63,073 nucleotides of DNA. Origin: Paracoccaceae bacterium. GTDB lineage: Bacteria; Pseudomonadota; Alphaproteobacteria; Rhodobacterales; Rhodobacteraceae. A program made the position numbers and the translations under genes. Location: assembly GCA_022824005.1 (NCBI GenBank), contig JAJEBG010000028.1, positions 1 through 63,073 on the forward strand, given 5' to 3'. Within the stretch, counting starts at the first letter, position 1. Each line of letters begins with the position of its first letter. Under the pieces are notes generated by a model, which saw only the letters and a program-made list of their open reading frames with translations, did no database searches and was not told where the DNA came from. Below are positions 26,037 through 33,860 of this stretch, in pieces.

Positions 26037-27134
26037 CTATTCTCCACGGATGGGTTGAGTGCCCTGAACGGAAATTCCGTAACCGTCAAGGCCAACGATT
26101 TTGCGACTGGGTGAATTTGTGAGGAGAGTGAGTTCTTGAATCCCAAGTGAGGCCAGAATTTGTGCTCCCAATCCATATTGACGCAGAGTTTGGCTCCCCT
26201 CGCGGCGCTCTAGATCGAGTTTCATATTGGTGTCACGAAGCAAAACCACCACCCCCCGTCCTTGCTCGGCGATCATACGCATGGCATTCTTGAGAAGTCT
26301 AGCCTTGTTGGGAGCCAGTGCCAAAATATCGGTTAATGGGTTGATGGCGTGCATTCGAACCAGCACAGTCTTTCCATCTGAAAAATCCCCTTTTGTCAGC
26401 ACAATATGTTCGGCCCCCTGAATCTCGTCTTCGAATATACGTAACATCCATTCGCCACCAAATTCAGAGGTGACCGCGCGGCTTGTCATTTGTCTCACGA
26501 GGTTGTCGTGCTGACGACGATAAGCGATCAAATCGGATATGGTACCGACCTTCAATCCGTGCAATTGGGCGAAGGCGATCAAGTCTGGAAGACGGGCCAT
26601 CGTTCCATCTTCTTTCATGATCTCGCAAATGACGGCTGAGGGATTTAATCCGGCCAACCGTGAAATATCGACCGCGGCTTCGGTATGGCCGGCACGGACA
26701 AGAACGCCACCATTGCGGGCGCGGACAGGAAAGACATGGCCCGGAGTTGCAATGTCATCGGCGTGACTCTCGGGGTTGATAGCCACGAGAATGGTGTGCG
26801 CCCGATCATGGGCGGAGATACCCGTGGTGACCCCCTGGCGGGCTTCAATTGATGTCGTAAAGGCGGTTTCATGGCGTGACATGTTTTTGGCGGCCATGAG
26901 GGAGAGGCCGAGTGTGTGCGTGCGCTCTTCGGTTAAGGCCAAACATATCAAACCGCGTGCATTAGTCGCCATAAAGTTAACGGCGTTGGGGGTGGCCATC
27001 TGCGCCGGGATTACCAAATCACCCTCATTTTCCCGATCTTCATGGTCAACGAGGATAAACATGCGGCCATTTCGCGCATCTTCAAGAATATCTTGAATTG
27101 AAGAGATCGCGTCGCTGTAGTTATGTTCGGTCAT
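26037..27134 (-). CDS. ribB: 3,4-dihydroxy-2-butanone 4-phosphate synthase with degenerate GCH II domain
   Basis: Residues 1-205 are a complete RibB: MFILVDHEDRENEGDLVIPA (acidic metal site), NFMATNARGLICLALTEER, TTGISAHDRAHT, ATPGHVFPVRARNGGVLVRAGHTEAAVD. Residues 206-365 resemble GTP cyclohydrolase II (RQYGLGAQILASLGI), but the three zinc cysteines of that family are all missing: the expected HSECLTGD region reads MHAINPLTD. So only the DHBP synthase should be active, and a separate RibA is expected elsewhere. This hybrid (RibBX-like) is known in alphaproteobacteria. It overlaps ribE by four bases and leads into ribH and nusB. Confidence 0.92.
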   Translation of the reverse strand: MTEHNYSDAISSIQDILEDARNGRMFILVDHEDRENEGDLVIPAQMATPNAVNFMATNARGLICLALTEERTHTLGLSLMAAKNMSRHETAFTTSIEARQGVTTGISAHDRAHTILVAINPESHADDIATPGHVFPVRARNGGVLVRAGHTEAAVDISRLAGLNPSAVICEIMKEDGTMARLPDLIAFAQLHGLKVGTISDLIAYRRQHDNLVRQMTSRAVTSEFGGEWMLRIFEDEIQGAEHIVLTKGDFSDGKTVLVRMHAINPLTDILALAPNKARLLKNAMRMIAEQGRGVVVLLRDTNMKLDLERREGSQTLRQYGLGAQILASLGIQELTLLTNSPSRKIVGLDGYGISVQGTQPIRGE

Positions 27135-27736
27135 GAGTCGCCGGCCACTTCCCGAAAGCGAGCGATGTAACGCGCCAAGACATCAATCTCAATATTGACG
27201 CAGTCACCTTGAGAGGCACCTCCCCAAGTGGTCACCGACAATGTGTGGGGAATCAGATTGACCGTGAAATGCGTTTGTGTGACGGTATTGATTGTCAATG
27301 AAACCCCATTCAGCGTCACCGAACCCTTCGCGGCAAGAAATCCTTCCATTCCTTCAGGTATCCGACATGTCAATTGCTGGCTGTCTTTGACGGGTTCAAT
27401 AGATTCGATCTCGGTGATGCCGTCGACATGACCGGACACAATATGTCCACCTAGCTCATCACCCACGCGTAGAGGTCTCTCCAAATTGACCCGCTGACCC
27501 TCATGCCATTTTCCAATTGTCGTGCAATTTAAAGTTTCTTGCGACACGTTGACTTTGAACCAGCGATGATCAGGTGCATTTTCGACGATGGTCAGGCAGA
27601 CACCGTTGCACGCCATCGAAGCGCCAATTTCAGGAAATGGTGCCTCGGGACGTTGCGGCGCAATTCGGAAACACAGGTCGGATGTTCCGAGTCTTTCCTC
27701 AACAATCCCGATATCAGAGACGATTCCAGTGAACAT
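27131..27736 (-). CDS. ribE: Riboflavin synthase, alpha subunit type
   Basis: It dismutates two molecules of lumazine to riboflavin. The protein has the two tandem lumazine-binding halves: MFTGIVSDIGIVEERLG opens the first and LGGHIVSGHVDG opens the second, with MACNGVCLTIV and TLNGVSLTINTV as the matched repeats. The longer frame (to 27793, GTG start) adds 19 residues before the universal MFTGIV start, so ATG 27736 is chosen, with GGA ten bases upstream. It is the first gene of ribE-ribB-ribH-nusB. ribD is not in the cluster. Confidence 0.94.
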   Translation of the reverse strand: MFTGIVSDIGIVEERLGTSDLCFRIAPQRPEAPFPEIGASMACNGVCLTIVENAPDHRWFKVNVSQETLNCTTIGKWHEGQRVNLERPLRVGDELGGHIVSGHVDGITEIESIEPVKDSQQLTCRIPEGMEGFLAAKGSVTLNGVSLTINTVTQTHFTVNLIPHTLSVTTWGGASQGDCVNIEIDVLARYIARFREVAGDS

Positions 27737-27786
27737 GACAGTATTTCCAAAATTAACTGAATGATTGACCTCATACCGAACTGATT

Positions 27787-27862
27787 TTTCCACCTATCAA
27801 ACAACCCAGTCTAAAGTCTTGGCATCAGGTGGAAATTTCAGACGGCTATCCCGCTCACCTAT
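27787..27862 (-). promoter_or_regulatory. Possible structured leader of the riboflavin operon
   Basis: Reading the minus strand, ATAGGTG (27862-27856), TTTCCACCT (27835-27827) and AGGTGGAAA (27795-27787) occur in order. The middle arm pairs perfectly over nine bases with the last and over about five with the first, so two exclusive hairpins are possible. The FMN riboswitch core (AGGG..GGUGAAAUUCCC type) was looked for and is not present. Regulation is inferred from the pairing only; the ribE ATG lies about 50 bases downstream. Confidence 0.35.
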
Positions 27863-27963
27863 AAGGGCAATAGAGAAAATTATGAAACCAATTTTTCCAT
27901 TCTATTGACCCCTCGTATCAGTTTTCAAACTTCTCACTCCTATCTCTCGATAGTTTAGGCTAG

Positions 27964-27987
27964 GCAGCGTAAGCGTATGCTGCTTTT
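27964..27987 (+). terminator. Hairpin with T-run at the border of the GC-rich block
   Basis: GCAGCGTA (27964-27971) pairs with TATGCTGC (27976-27983) over eight positions with one G-T pair around the loop AGCG, and TTTT follows. It is terminator-shaped on the plus strand, but no plus-strand gene precedes it. It lies at the junction between ribE-side and GC-rich DNA and could be the end of a lost gene. The rest of 27863-28119 shows no gene. Confidence 0.35.
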
Positions 27988-28119
27988 ACGCCGTATCCTG
28001 CCGCACGGTCGTCACCGCTGCATCGCTGTCAGTCAGCCAGAAAGTCTAAGCTGCAAAGGGGCCAACGGTCCACTGACCTTGCCAAAACTTCCTTCCGATC
28101 TTTCGGAGTCAGGGAACCC

Positions 28120-29184
28120 TCATTCCACATGCACGACGTCATCGCTTCCGGCCGGCAGGCTGACGACCATTCCGTCTTCCGCGAGCGTGATCCTTCCATC
28201 GAAATTCCGCGATGCATCTCCGAGAAACAGGCCATGGAGAAGCCTGCTGGGCACCGGCGGGATCAGGTGGTTCAACATCAGCTCCCGAACGCCGGCCTCC
28301 CGCGCCGCCCGTGCGGCATCCTCGGGCGTGGTGTGGTAGCTCAGCGGGTCGCCCGCGATGTCCTCCATGTCGGGCCCGCCACTTTCCATGGTCACGCGAT
28401 TGAGGACGGCCATCATCCTTGCCGAAAGAGCCTCGTGGACAAGCAAATCGGCACCTGCCGAGACGCGGACTAGGTTGGGATCATAGGCCGTGTCACCGCT
28501 GAAGACGACGGAGCGGTCCTTGTAGTCGAACCGGTAGCCAAAGGCGGGCTCGGCGGGATGGTGGCTCACTCTGAACGCCGTGATCTTCAAGTCGCCCTCG
28601 TCAAGGACCACGGAACTTTCGCCATTCAGGGCAATCGTCGTGGCGTCGAGGCCGTAGCCATTCGCGTTGATCGATGCCGACGGGTTGGCCAGGCGGTAGT
28701 CGCGGTCGGGGCTGAAGGCCATGTTGAAGCCTTCGGTCGTCGCCTCCACGCCTTCAGGACCGGAAACGGGAAGCGAACTCGTGCGCCGGCCGATGGTCCA
28801 CGCCTGGATCATCGCTTCGCCAAGCCCCTCTATATGGTCGGAGTGCAGGTGGGTCACGTAGACCCTTTCGATCTCGCCGACGGGGAACTGGCCGAGGAGC
28901 AGATTGCGCACGCCGCCGGCACCGATGTCGACGACGAAGACGCGTGTGCCAGCGATCACGCCGTTGCATGTGCTCGTCCGGGTCGGGTCGGGGACGGGAG
29001 AGCCGGTGCCGCAGAAAAGCACGTGCAGCCCGTCCGGCAGGGTGTTCCGCAAGTCAGCACCGATATTGTTCCGCACGAAGCTCGCAAAGACGGCTTCGAC
29101 AATATGGTCCCGAAAGAGCCATGCCGTTCCAGTCGCAAGCACGATGATCGCCAGCAGGCCAGCCAGCAAGCGCTTAAAGGTCAT
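28120..29184 (-). CDS. Membrane-anchored metallo-beta-lactamase-fold hydrolase
   Basis: A 354-residue protein with an N-terminal signal anchor (LLAGLLAIIVLATGTAWLF) and an RNase Z/arylsulfatase-like MBL domain. Metal ligands are visible in THLHSDHIEGLGE, then RVSHHP, VFSGDTAYD and a C-terminal LNHL histidine. The opening FCGTGSPVPDP is typical of the RNase Z-like branch. The ribosome site AAGGAG is strong. Codon choice is markedly richer in G and C than in the ribE and ABC genes on either side. It is followed by no gene on its strand until ribE. The substrate is unknown; a periplasmic phosphodiesterase or lactonase is possible. Confidence 0.82.
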   Translation of the reverse strand: MTFKRLLAGLLAIIVLATGTAWLFRDHIVEAVFASFVRNNIGADLRNTLPDGLHVLFCGTGSPVPDPTRTSTCNGVIAGTRVFVVDIGAGGVRNLLLGQFPVGEIERVYVTHLHSDHIEGLGEAMIQAWTIGRRTSSLPVSGPEGVEATTEGFNMAFSPDRDYRLANPSASINANGYGLDATTIALNGESSVVLDEGDLKITAFRVSHHPAEPAFGYRFDYKDRSVVFSGDTAYDPNLVRVSAGADLLVHEALSARMMAVLNRVTMESGGPDMEDIAGDPLSYHTTPEDAARAAREAGVRELMLNHLIPPVPSRLLHGLFLGDASRNFDGRITLAEDGMVVSLPAGSDDVVHVE

Positions 29185-29257
29185 CGGAAACTCCTTTTAT
29201 CATCAAGCCAGCGGGCCGGAAAGATGGCACCGCCGTTCCGATCAATGCCCCGTCTGC

Positions 29258-30382
29258 TCATTTTGCGCCGATCGGGTCACCAAAATACATAAGTTCCCAG
29301 ATCGCCTTGTCGCTGACATGGGATTCGGCAAGGTTGCCCTTGTGGTAGACGTCGAGCCTCGCTTCGCCGATCATCCGGTAGTAGGCGCTGCTTTTACCAG
29401 TGAACAGCTTGACTAGGCTCAACAGGTAACGGTTGTGGATGGCCTTGCCGAGCAGGTCCAACGCGGTGACGTTCCGGTCCTTTTTCAGCGTCAAGACATA
29501 GCTCACCTCGTCCTCGGGGCCACCGTAGACATACATCAGGTTGTCGCTCATCGGCTTGCCGAAGTCGGCTTGTAATCTAGGCGAACTGCGGTAGCCATCC
29601 AGCCGGTCGCGGTCGTCGGCTACCGTCTTGCCGTCACGGGCAAGGTAGAAGTTGAAGGTCGTGGCGTAGTCGTACTTCTCGTCGGCAACCATGTCGGCGA
29701 CCACCACGGTGTAAGGGCCGAGCTCCGTGCGCGCCCAGTACCAGTGGTTGCGTACCTCCATCATGTTGACATTGCCCCAGTTGTGATCGTGATAGCATGA
29801 TCCTTCAAGCACCTCCTCCTTGCCGTCGAGCGCGATCCTCGCCTTGACCCGGCCCTGCGGCACCGGCACGAGCCAGGAGCCGAATACGTCCCTTTCCTCA
29901 CCGAAGAACTGGTGCCCGGTATCGGCGCGCCAGCTCTCCGTGGTTCGGGTCACTTCCAGCGTCACGTCGATACGCTCGTCTTTCACGTGGATTTCGTAGC
30001 GCTTGAGGTCGCCGCGAAAATGGTTGTGGGCAATCTTCACGTCGCATCTGTCCTTTGCGGCAAAGAATTCGTCCGCCTTGAACTTGATGTCGCGCTTGTA
30101 GGAAGAGCCGTCAGGGCGGTCGAACTCGATGTTGATCATCGGTGCCAATCCCTTTCGCATCGGAGCCATGGGCTTAGGGAAGAAAACGACCACGAGGGTC
30201 GAGCCGTCGTCCAGATGGGCATCGAAATACCACCATTCGTAATTCATTTGAACGGGATCGGTCCGCATCCCGTCTTCCCAGGCCTCGGGAACGTTGCCGG
30301 GTTTCATGCCCAGCCGCGCAAAGTCATCTGCTGATTTCGAGATACCTTCATAGTTGTGCGTAAGTGACTGCTTGTTGCTCAT
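29258..30382 (-). CDS. CrtC/AttH-like lipocalin-fold protein
   Basis: The protein carries the EWWYFDAHLDDGSTLVVVFF signature and later WYWARTELG and a C-terminal beta-rich region typical of the AttH/hydroxyneurosporene synthase (CrtC) superfamily, whose members hydrate isoprenoid double bonds or bind lipids. GSCYHDHNWGN is the conserved His-Asp segment. There is no signal peptide. At 374 residues the size fits. No other carotenoid gene is nearby, so a carotenoid role is not supported. The start has GGAG six bases upstream. It lies 73 bases upstream of the MBL gene, likely as one transcript, and shares its GC-rich codon use. Confidence 0.7.
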   Translation of the reverse strand: MSNKQSLTHNYEGISKSADDFARLGMKPGNVPEAWEDGMRTDPVQMNYEWWYFDAHLDDGSTLVVVFFPKPMAPMRKGLAPMINIEFDRPDGSSYKRDIKFKADEFFAAKDRCDVKIAHNHFRGDLKRYEIHVKDERIDVTLEVTRTTESWRADTGHQFFGEERDVFGSWLVPVPQGRVKARIALDGKEEVLEGSCYHDHNWGNVNMMEVRNHWYWARTELGPYTVVVADMVADEKYDYATTFNFYLARDGKTVADDRDRLDGYRSSPRLQADFGKPMSDNLMYVYGGPEDEVSYVLTLKKDRNVTALDLLGKAIHNRYLLSLVKLFTGKSSAYYRMIGEARLDVYHKGNLAESHVSDKAIWELMYFGDPIGAK

Positions 30383-30536
30383 TTCTCACTCCCGATTTGT
30401 GGCAAGCCGATTGACAATGGGTTGATGTCAGAGAGTCTATATCCCTCTCGCCGTGATGGTGCAAGACTTTGTAGAGGCCTAGAAGAAGGGGCACCAGAAG
30501 TTGCAGGAATTGGCATCGTGAAAAAGAATCAATCCA

Positions 30537-31628
30537 CTAGCGAGTTGAATCCGCGGTTATCCGAAGCCCAGATTCACTGTCAAAAAGGTACAGATGCCGA
30601 GCGTCAACTTCAATGCCGGCGATTTGTGTGTCACCAATTTCAAACTCTTTTGGCATCCGCGAGACGATCTGAGAGCCATGTAATTGCAACGTCACAAGCA
30701 CCTGATCACCGGTTAATTCCGCTGTGTAGACTTCAGCATCCATAGCCCCTGAACCCGCTTTCACGATACGGCAATCTTCCGGTCTGAAACCAAGCGTCAC
30801 CTGATTGGATTTTGGTGCTCCCGGCAGAGGAAGTTTGACACCCTTTGTTGTAAAGGACTCATTGTCAATGGCACCGGAAATGAAATTCATCGGAGGTGAA
30901 CCCATAAAACCGGCGACAAACAGATTGGCCGGATTGGAATAAACTTCCTTGGGTGTACCGAGTTGCTGTAAAGTGCCGTCCTTTAGCACTGCCACCCGAT
31001 GGGCTAACGTCATGGCCTCAATCTGATCATGAGTGACATAGATCATGGTAACGCCCAATTTGCTCTGCATATATTTGAGTTCAGCGCGCATGTTTCCACG
31101 CAATTTGGCGTCAAGATTTGACAGAGGCTCATCCATCAGAAACACTGAAGGTCTTCGAATAATGGCTCGCGCCAACGCGACCCGCTGTCGCTGCCCACCT
31201 GAGAGTTGGCCAGGAAATCGCTCAAGATAGTCACCAAGTTCAACTTGCTGGGCGGCGGCCAAGACCGCCGTATCAATATCCGCCTTCGGTGTTTTCGCCA
31301 TCTTTAACGGAAAGCCAATATTTTCGGCCACCGTCTTGTGCGGATACAAGGCGTACGATTGAAAGACCATCGCAATGTCCCGATATTTGGGGAGCACATT
31401 TGTCACGTTCGTCTCACCGATGAACAGCTCACCCGATGAAATACTCTCAAGACCGGCAATCAACCGAAGGGCGGTTGATTTACCGCAACCTGATGGGCCG
31501 AGGAGAACTAAAAACTCCCCGGCCTGAACTTCTAAAGATAGGTCTTTGAGCACATGAACGGCCTGAAAGAATTTGTTCATTGAGCGAATGGAGATTGACT
31601 TGGCTGTCCCCTTGTCTTTGTTTTTCAT
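30537..31628 (-). CDS. Carbohydrate ABC transporter ATPase (UgpC/MalK-like)
   Basis: Walker [11 protein letters not shown]-loop [18 protein letters not shown], signature [14 protein letters not shown] and Walker [17 protein letters not shown] are intact. After residue about 240 there is a TOBE/regulatory domain ([13 protein letters not shown]), which marks the CUT1 family that imports oligosaccharides, glycerol phosphate or polyols. The 363-residue protein is the last gene of the sbp-permease-permease-ATPase unit. Confidence 0.92.
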   Translation of the reverse strand: MKNKDKGTAKSISIRSMNKFFQAVHVLKDLSLEVQAGEFLVLLGPSGCGKSTALRLIAGLESISSGELFIGETNVTNVLPKYRDIAMVFQSYALYPHKTVAENIGFPLKMAKTPKADIDTAVLAAAQQVELGDYLERFPGQLSGGQRQRVALARAIIRRPSVFLMDEPLSNLDAKLRGNMRAELKYMQSKLGVTMIYVTHDQIEAMTLAHRVAVLKDGTLQQLGTPKEVYSNPANLFVAGFMGSPPMNFISGAIDNESFTTKGVKLPLPGAPKSNQVTLGFRPEDCRIVKAGSGAMDAEVYTAELTGDQVLVTLQLHGSQIVSRMPKEFEIGDTQIAGIEVDARHLYLFDSESGLRITADSTR

Positions 31629-31632
31629 TTAT

Positions 31633-32682
31633 TTATCCCTTGACAGCTCCAACAAGAATTCCTTTAGCGATATATTTCTGCAATAGGATCGCCATGATCA
31701 CGACCGGAATGATCATAATCATAATGACCGCAGACATCGTCCACCAAAGGATACCGCGTTCTCCCGCGTTCATGGCCGCCACAAGAATAGGCATCGTCTG
31801 CGCCTTGTTGGTGGAGAGAAACAAGGCCAACAGGTATTCGTTCCAACATAGGATCACCACCAGCAATGTGGTCGCCGCGAGCCCGGCTCGGGAAAGTGGA
31901 AGAATGATTTCTCGAAAGATTCCGATCATTGTCGCCCCGTCAAGCTGCGCACTTTCTTCCAAATCTCGTGGGATTGAGTTGAAAAAGTCGTACATGAGCC
32001 AAACGACCACAGGAAGGTTGATCACCGTATATGTCAAAATGATCGCCAAGTGAGTATCAAGGAGACGAACTGATTGAAACATCATGTAAATCGGAACCAC
32101 GACAACAATTGGGGCGAGTATTCTCTGAGAAATGATCCAAAACAGAATATCACCATTTTGTAACCTCAGTTGGTAGAGACGGCCAATGGCACGGGCGAGA
32201 AAGAAAAATAGAGCAATGGCCGTGGCCGCCGCGACTCGCCAGTCGACATCGTAAATGCCGACCGCGACCCCGGTGAGAGCCAAAAGTCCAACAAAATACA
32301 GAATGGTAATTAGATTTGGCGCGAATTTAACACGGCTGAGCGCATAAGCTGCCATGGAGCCCACGAGGATCGCCAAAGCTGTCGCCGAGAGTGATATCAC
32401 AATTGAATTGAAATAAGCCCGAAATGTGTCACGATAATCATTGACGAAGAGTTCTTTCCAAGCATGAAGGCTAGGTTCAAAATCAATCCATGGCAGGAAG
32501 TAAGGTCCTTGATTAACGGCCGCAATTGTCTTGAATGACGTGATAATGAGCCAATAGATTGGAAAAAGGACAAAGGCTGACCATGCAAGCAGCACAGTAT
32601 AGAGCACAATCTTTGTCGCCGTTGCCATTTGCCCGATATCGGGCGGCTCAAACAGGCTTCGCCGCGCCGCTGGCTTTGTCAT
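31633..32682 (-). CDS. CUT1 ABC transporter permease (MalG-like)
   Basis: An inner-membrane permease of 349 residues with the coupling loop EESAQLDGATMIGIFREIILP and the GANLRG-type C-terminal end. The N-terminus has the typical LFPIYWLIITSFKT span. About 50 residues longer than MalG: an extra hydrophobic pair (VGLLALTGVAVGIYDVDW and AAATAIALFFFLA) is inserted after span 3. That insertion also occurs in polyol-type CUT1 permeases I know of only loosely, so treat it as descriptive. It overlaps the other permease by four bases. Confidence 0.87.
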   Translation of the reverse strand: MTKPAARRSLFEPPDIGQMATATKIVLYTVLLAWSAFVLFPIYWLIITSFKTIAAVNQGPYFLPWIDFEPSLHAWKELFVNDYRDTFRAYFNSIVISLSATALAILVGSMAAYALSRVKFAPNLITILYFVGLLALTGVAVGIYDVDWRVAAATAIALFFFLARAIGRLYQLRLQNGDILFWIISQRILAPIVVVVPIYMMFQSVRLLDTHLAIILTYTVINLPVVVWLMYDFFNSIPRDLEESAQLDGATMIGIFREIILPLSRAGLAATTLLVVILCWNEYLLALFLSTNKAQTMPILVAAMNAGERGILWWTMSAVIMIMIIPVVIMAILLQKYIAKGILVGAVKG

Positions 32683-33782
32683 GATGCCTTCCTGACACGA
32701 GCAAGAACAACAAGATTAAAAAACGACACACAGATGATGACCGTCACAAACAGAAGGACATAAGCTATGGCCGAGGCTTGACCAAGATCAAGAGATCGCC
32801 ATGCAAAATATGATTGCAACGAGACCGACTCAGTGGCAATCCCTGGCCCTCCTGACGTCATGATGTTTGGAAGATCAACAATCTTGAACGCTTCAATAAC
32901 CCTGATCAGCATCACCGTTGCGGCGACCGGCAGGACATGCGGCCAAGTAATTTCTGTGAATTTTTGCCAAGCATTGGCCCCGTCAAGTTCGGCCGCCTCA
33001 GTGAAATCGCGGGGCACACTCTCGAACGCCGCTAATAACATGATGAAGACAAAGGGTATCCATTGCCAGCTATCAGCCACCACGATGAATATGCGCGCCG
33101 CCCAAGGATCAGAGGCCCAAGCAAACTCCCCGAGTCCCACCCATTGCCAAACGCCCGAGAATGGACCTTTGGTTGTGTCTGCCATCATGCGGAATATGTA
33201 ACCCACACCAATCGGCGTGATCATCATGGGGACGAAAAAAATGACACGAAATGACGTCGTGCCTCGGAATTGAAACGAACACGCATAAGCGAGTGCCGTG
33301 CCAATCAGGAATTGAATACCACAACCAACAAAGACATAAAAGAGAGTCGTCCCCAGCGTGCCAAAAAGGTTACCCGAAAGCAATGTGGCAGAGAATAGCC
33401 ACGCCAGACCCAATGCCATGAGGAACGTGATCATCCGCCCCAAGAAACCGACGACGGAAAAATGGGCCCGTACATAGAGCACCATCCACCAGATCAACCC
33501 CAGCGTGGCCAACAGACCGAACAATAGACCGATGACGGAGATATCCGTGAAGGTCCCGAGAAGATGAAACTGCTCTGACCCAAAAAATTGCTTTTCGAAA
33601 TTCCTCAAACCCACAAACCTGACAGAAAACCCACCGCCAGTCAGTCGGATACGCGCAAAGGCAATGATCAAAGACGCAACAAGCGGAAAGATCGAAAAAA
33701 CAAGAATCAAAACGACTGCAGGCATCAGGAATAGACGCCCCATATGCCTGTCAAGCCATTCGCTCACCCGGCTTGTTTGCAT
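32679..33782 (-). CDS. CUT1 ABC transporter permease (MalF-like)
   Basis: A 367-residue permease with the coupling loop FTEAAELDGANAWQKFTEITWP. As in its partner, extra hydrophobic segments lie between spans 1 and 2 (VIGLLFGLLATLGLIWWMVLYV and following), so both permeases are enlarged to a similar degree. ATG 33782 with GGAGAG just upstream is preferred to the in-frame TTG at 33791. It is separated from the binding-protein gene by an attenuator-like hairpin. Confidence 0.87.
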   Translation of the reverse strand: MQTSRVSEWLDRHMGRLFLMPAVVLILVFSIFPLVASLIIAFARIRLTGGGFSVRFVGLRNFEKQFFGSEQFHLLGTFTDISVIGLLFGLLATLGLIWWMVLYVRAHFSVVGFLGRMITFLMALGLAWLFSATLLSGNLFGTLGTTLFYVFVGCGIQFLIGTALAYACSFQFRGTTSFRVIFFVPMMITPIGVGYIFRMMADTTKGPFSGVWQWVGLGEFAWASDPWAARIFIVVADSWQWIPFVFIMLLAAFESVPRDFTEAAELDGANAWQKFTEITWPHVLPVAATVMLIRVIEAFKIVDLPNIMTSGGPGIATESVSLQSYFAWRSLDLGQASAIAYVLLFVTVIICVSFFNLVVLARVRKAS

Positions 33783-33803
33783 TCTCTCCAAACAGTCTTG
33801 GCA

Positions 33804-33843
33804 ACAAAAAATGAGCAGGCGGAGTCCAAAATGGCCCGCCTGC
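33804..33843 (-). terminator. Attenuator-like hairpin between binding-protein and permease genes
   Basis: On the minus strand GCAGGCGG (33843-33836) pairs perfectly with CCGCCTGC (33822-33815) across a 13-base loop, and then a run of Ts follows (33811-33806). It starts 17 bases after the binding-protein stop. This is the classic partial terminator that gives more binding protein than permease. Confidence 0.75.
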
Positions 33844-33860
33844 CCAATACGATGAAGAGG

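Noticed and set aside
27737-27960. FMN riboswitch upstream of ribE
   Set aside because: The conserved FMN aptamer core segments could not be found on the minus strand; only a generic hairpin is present.
28558-29292. 244-codon plus-strand frame
   Set aside because: Antisense shadow of the MBL-fold gene, which has signal anchor, metal motifs and a strong ribosome site.
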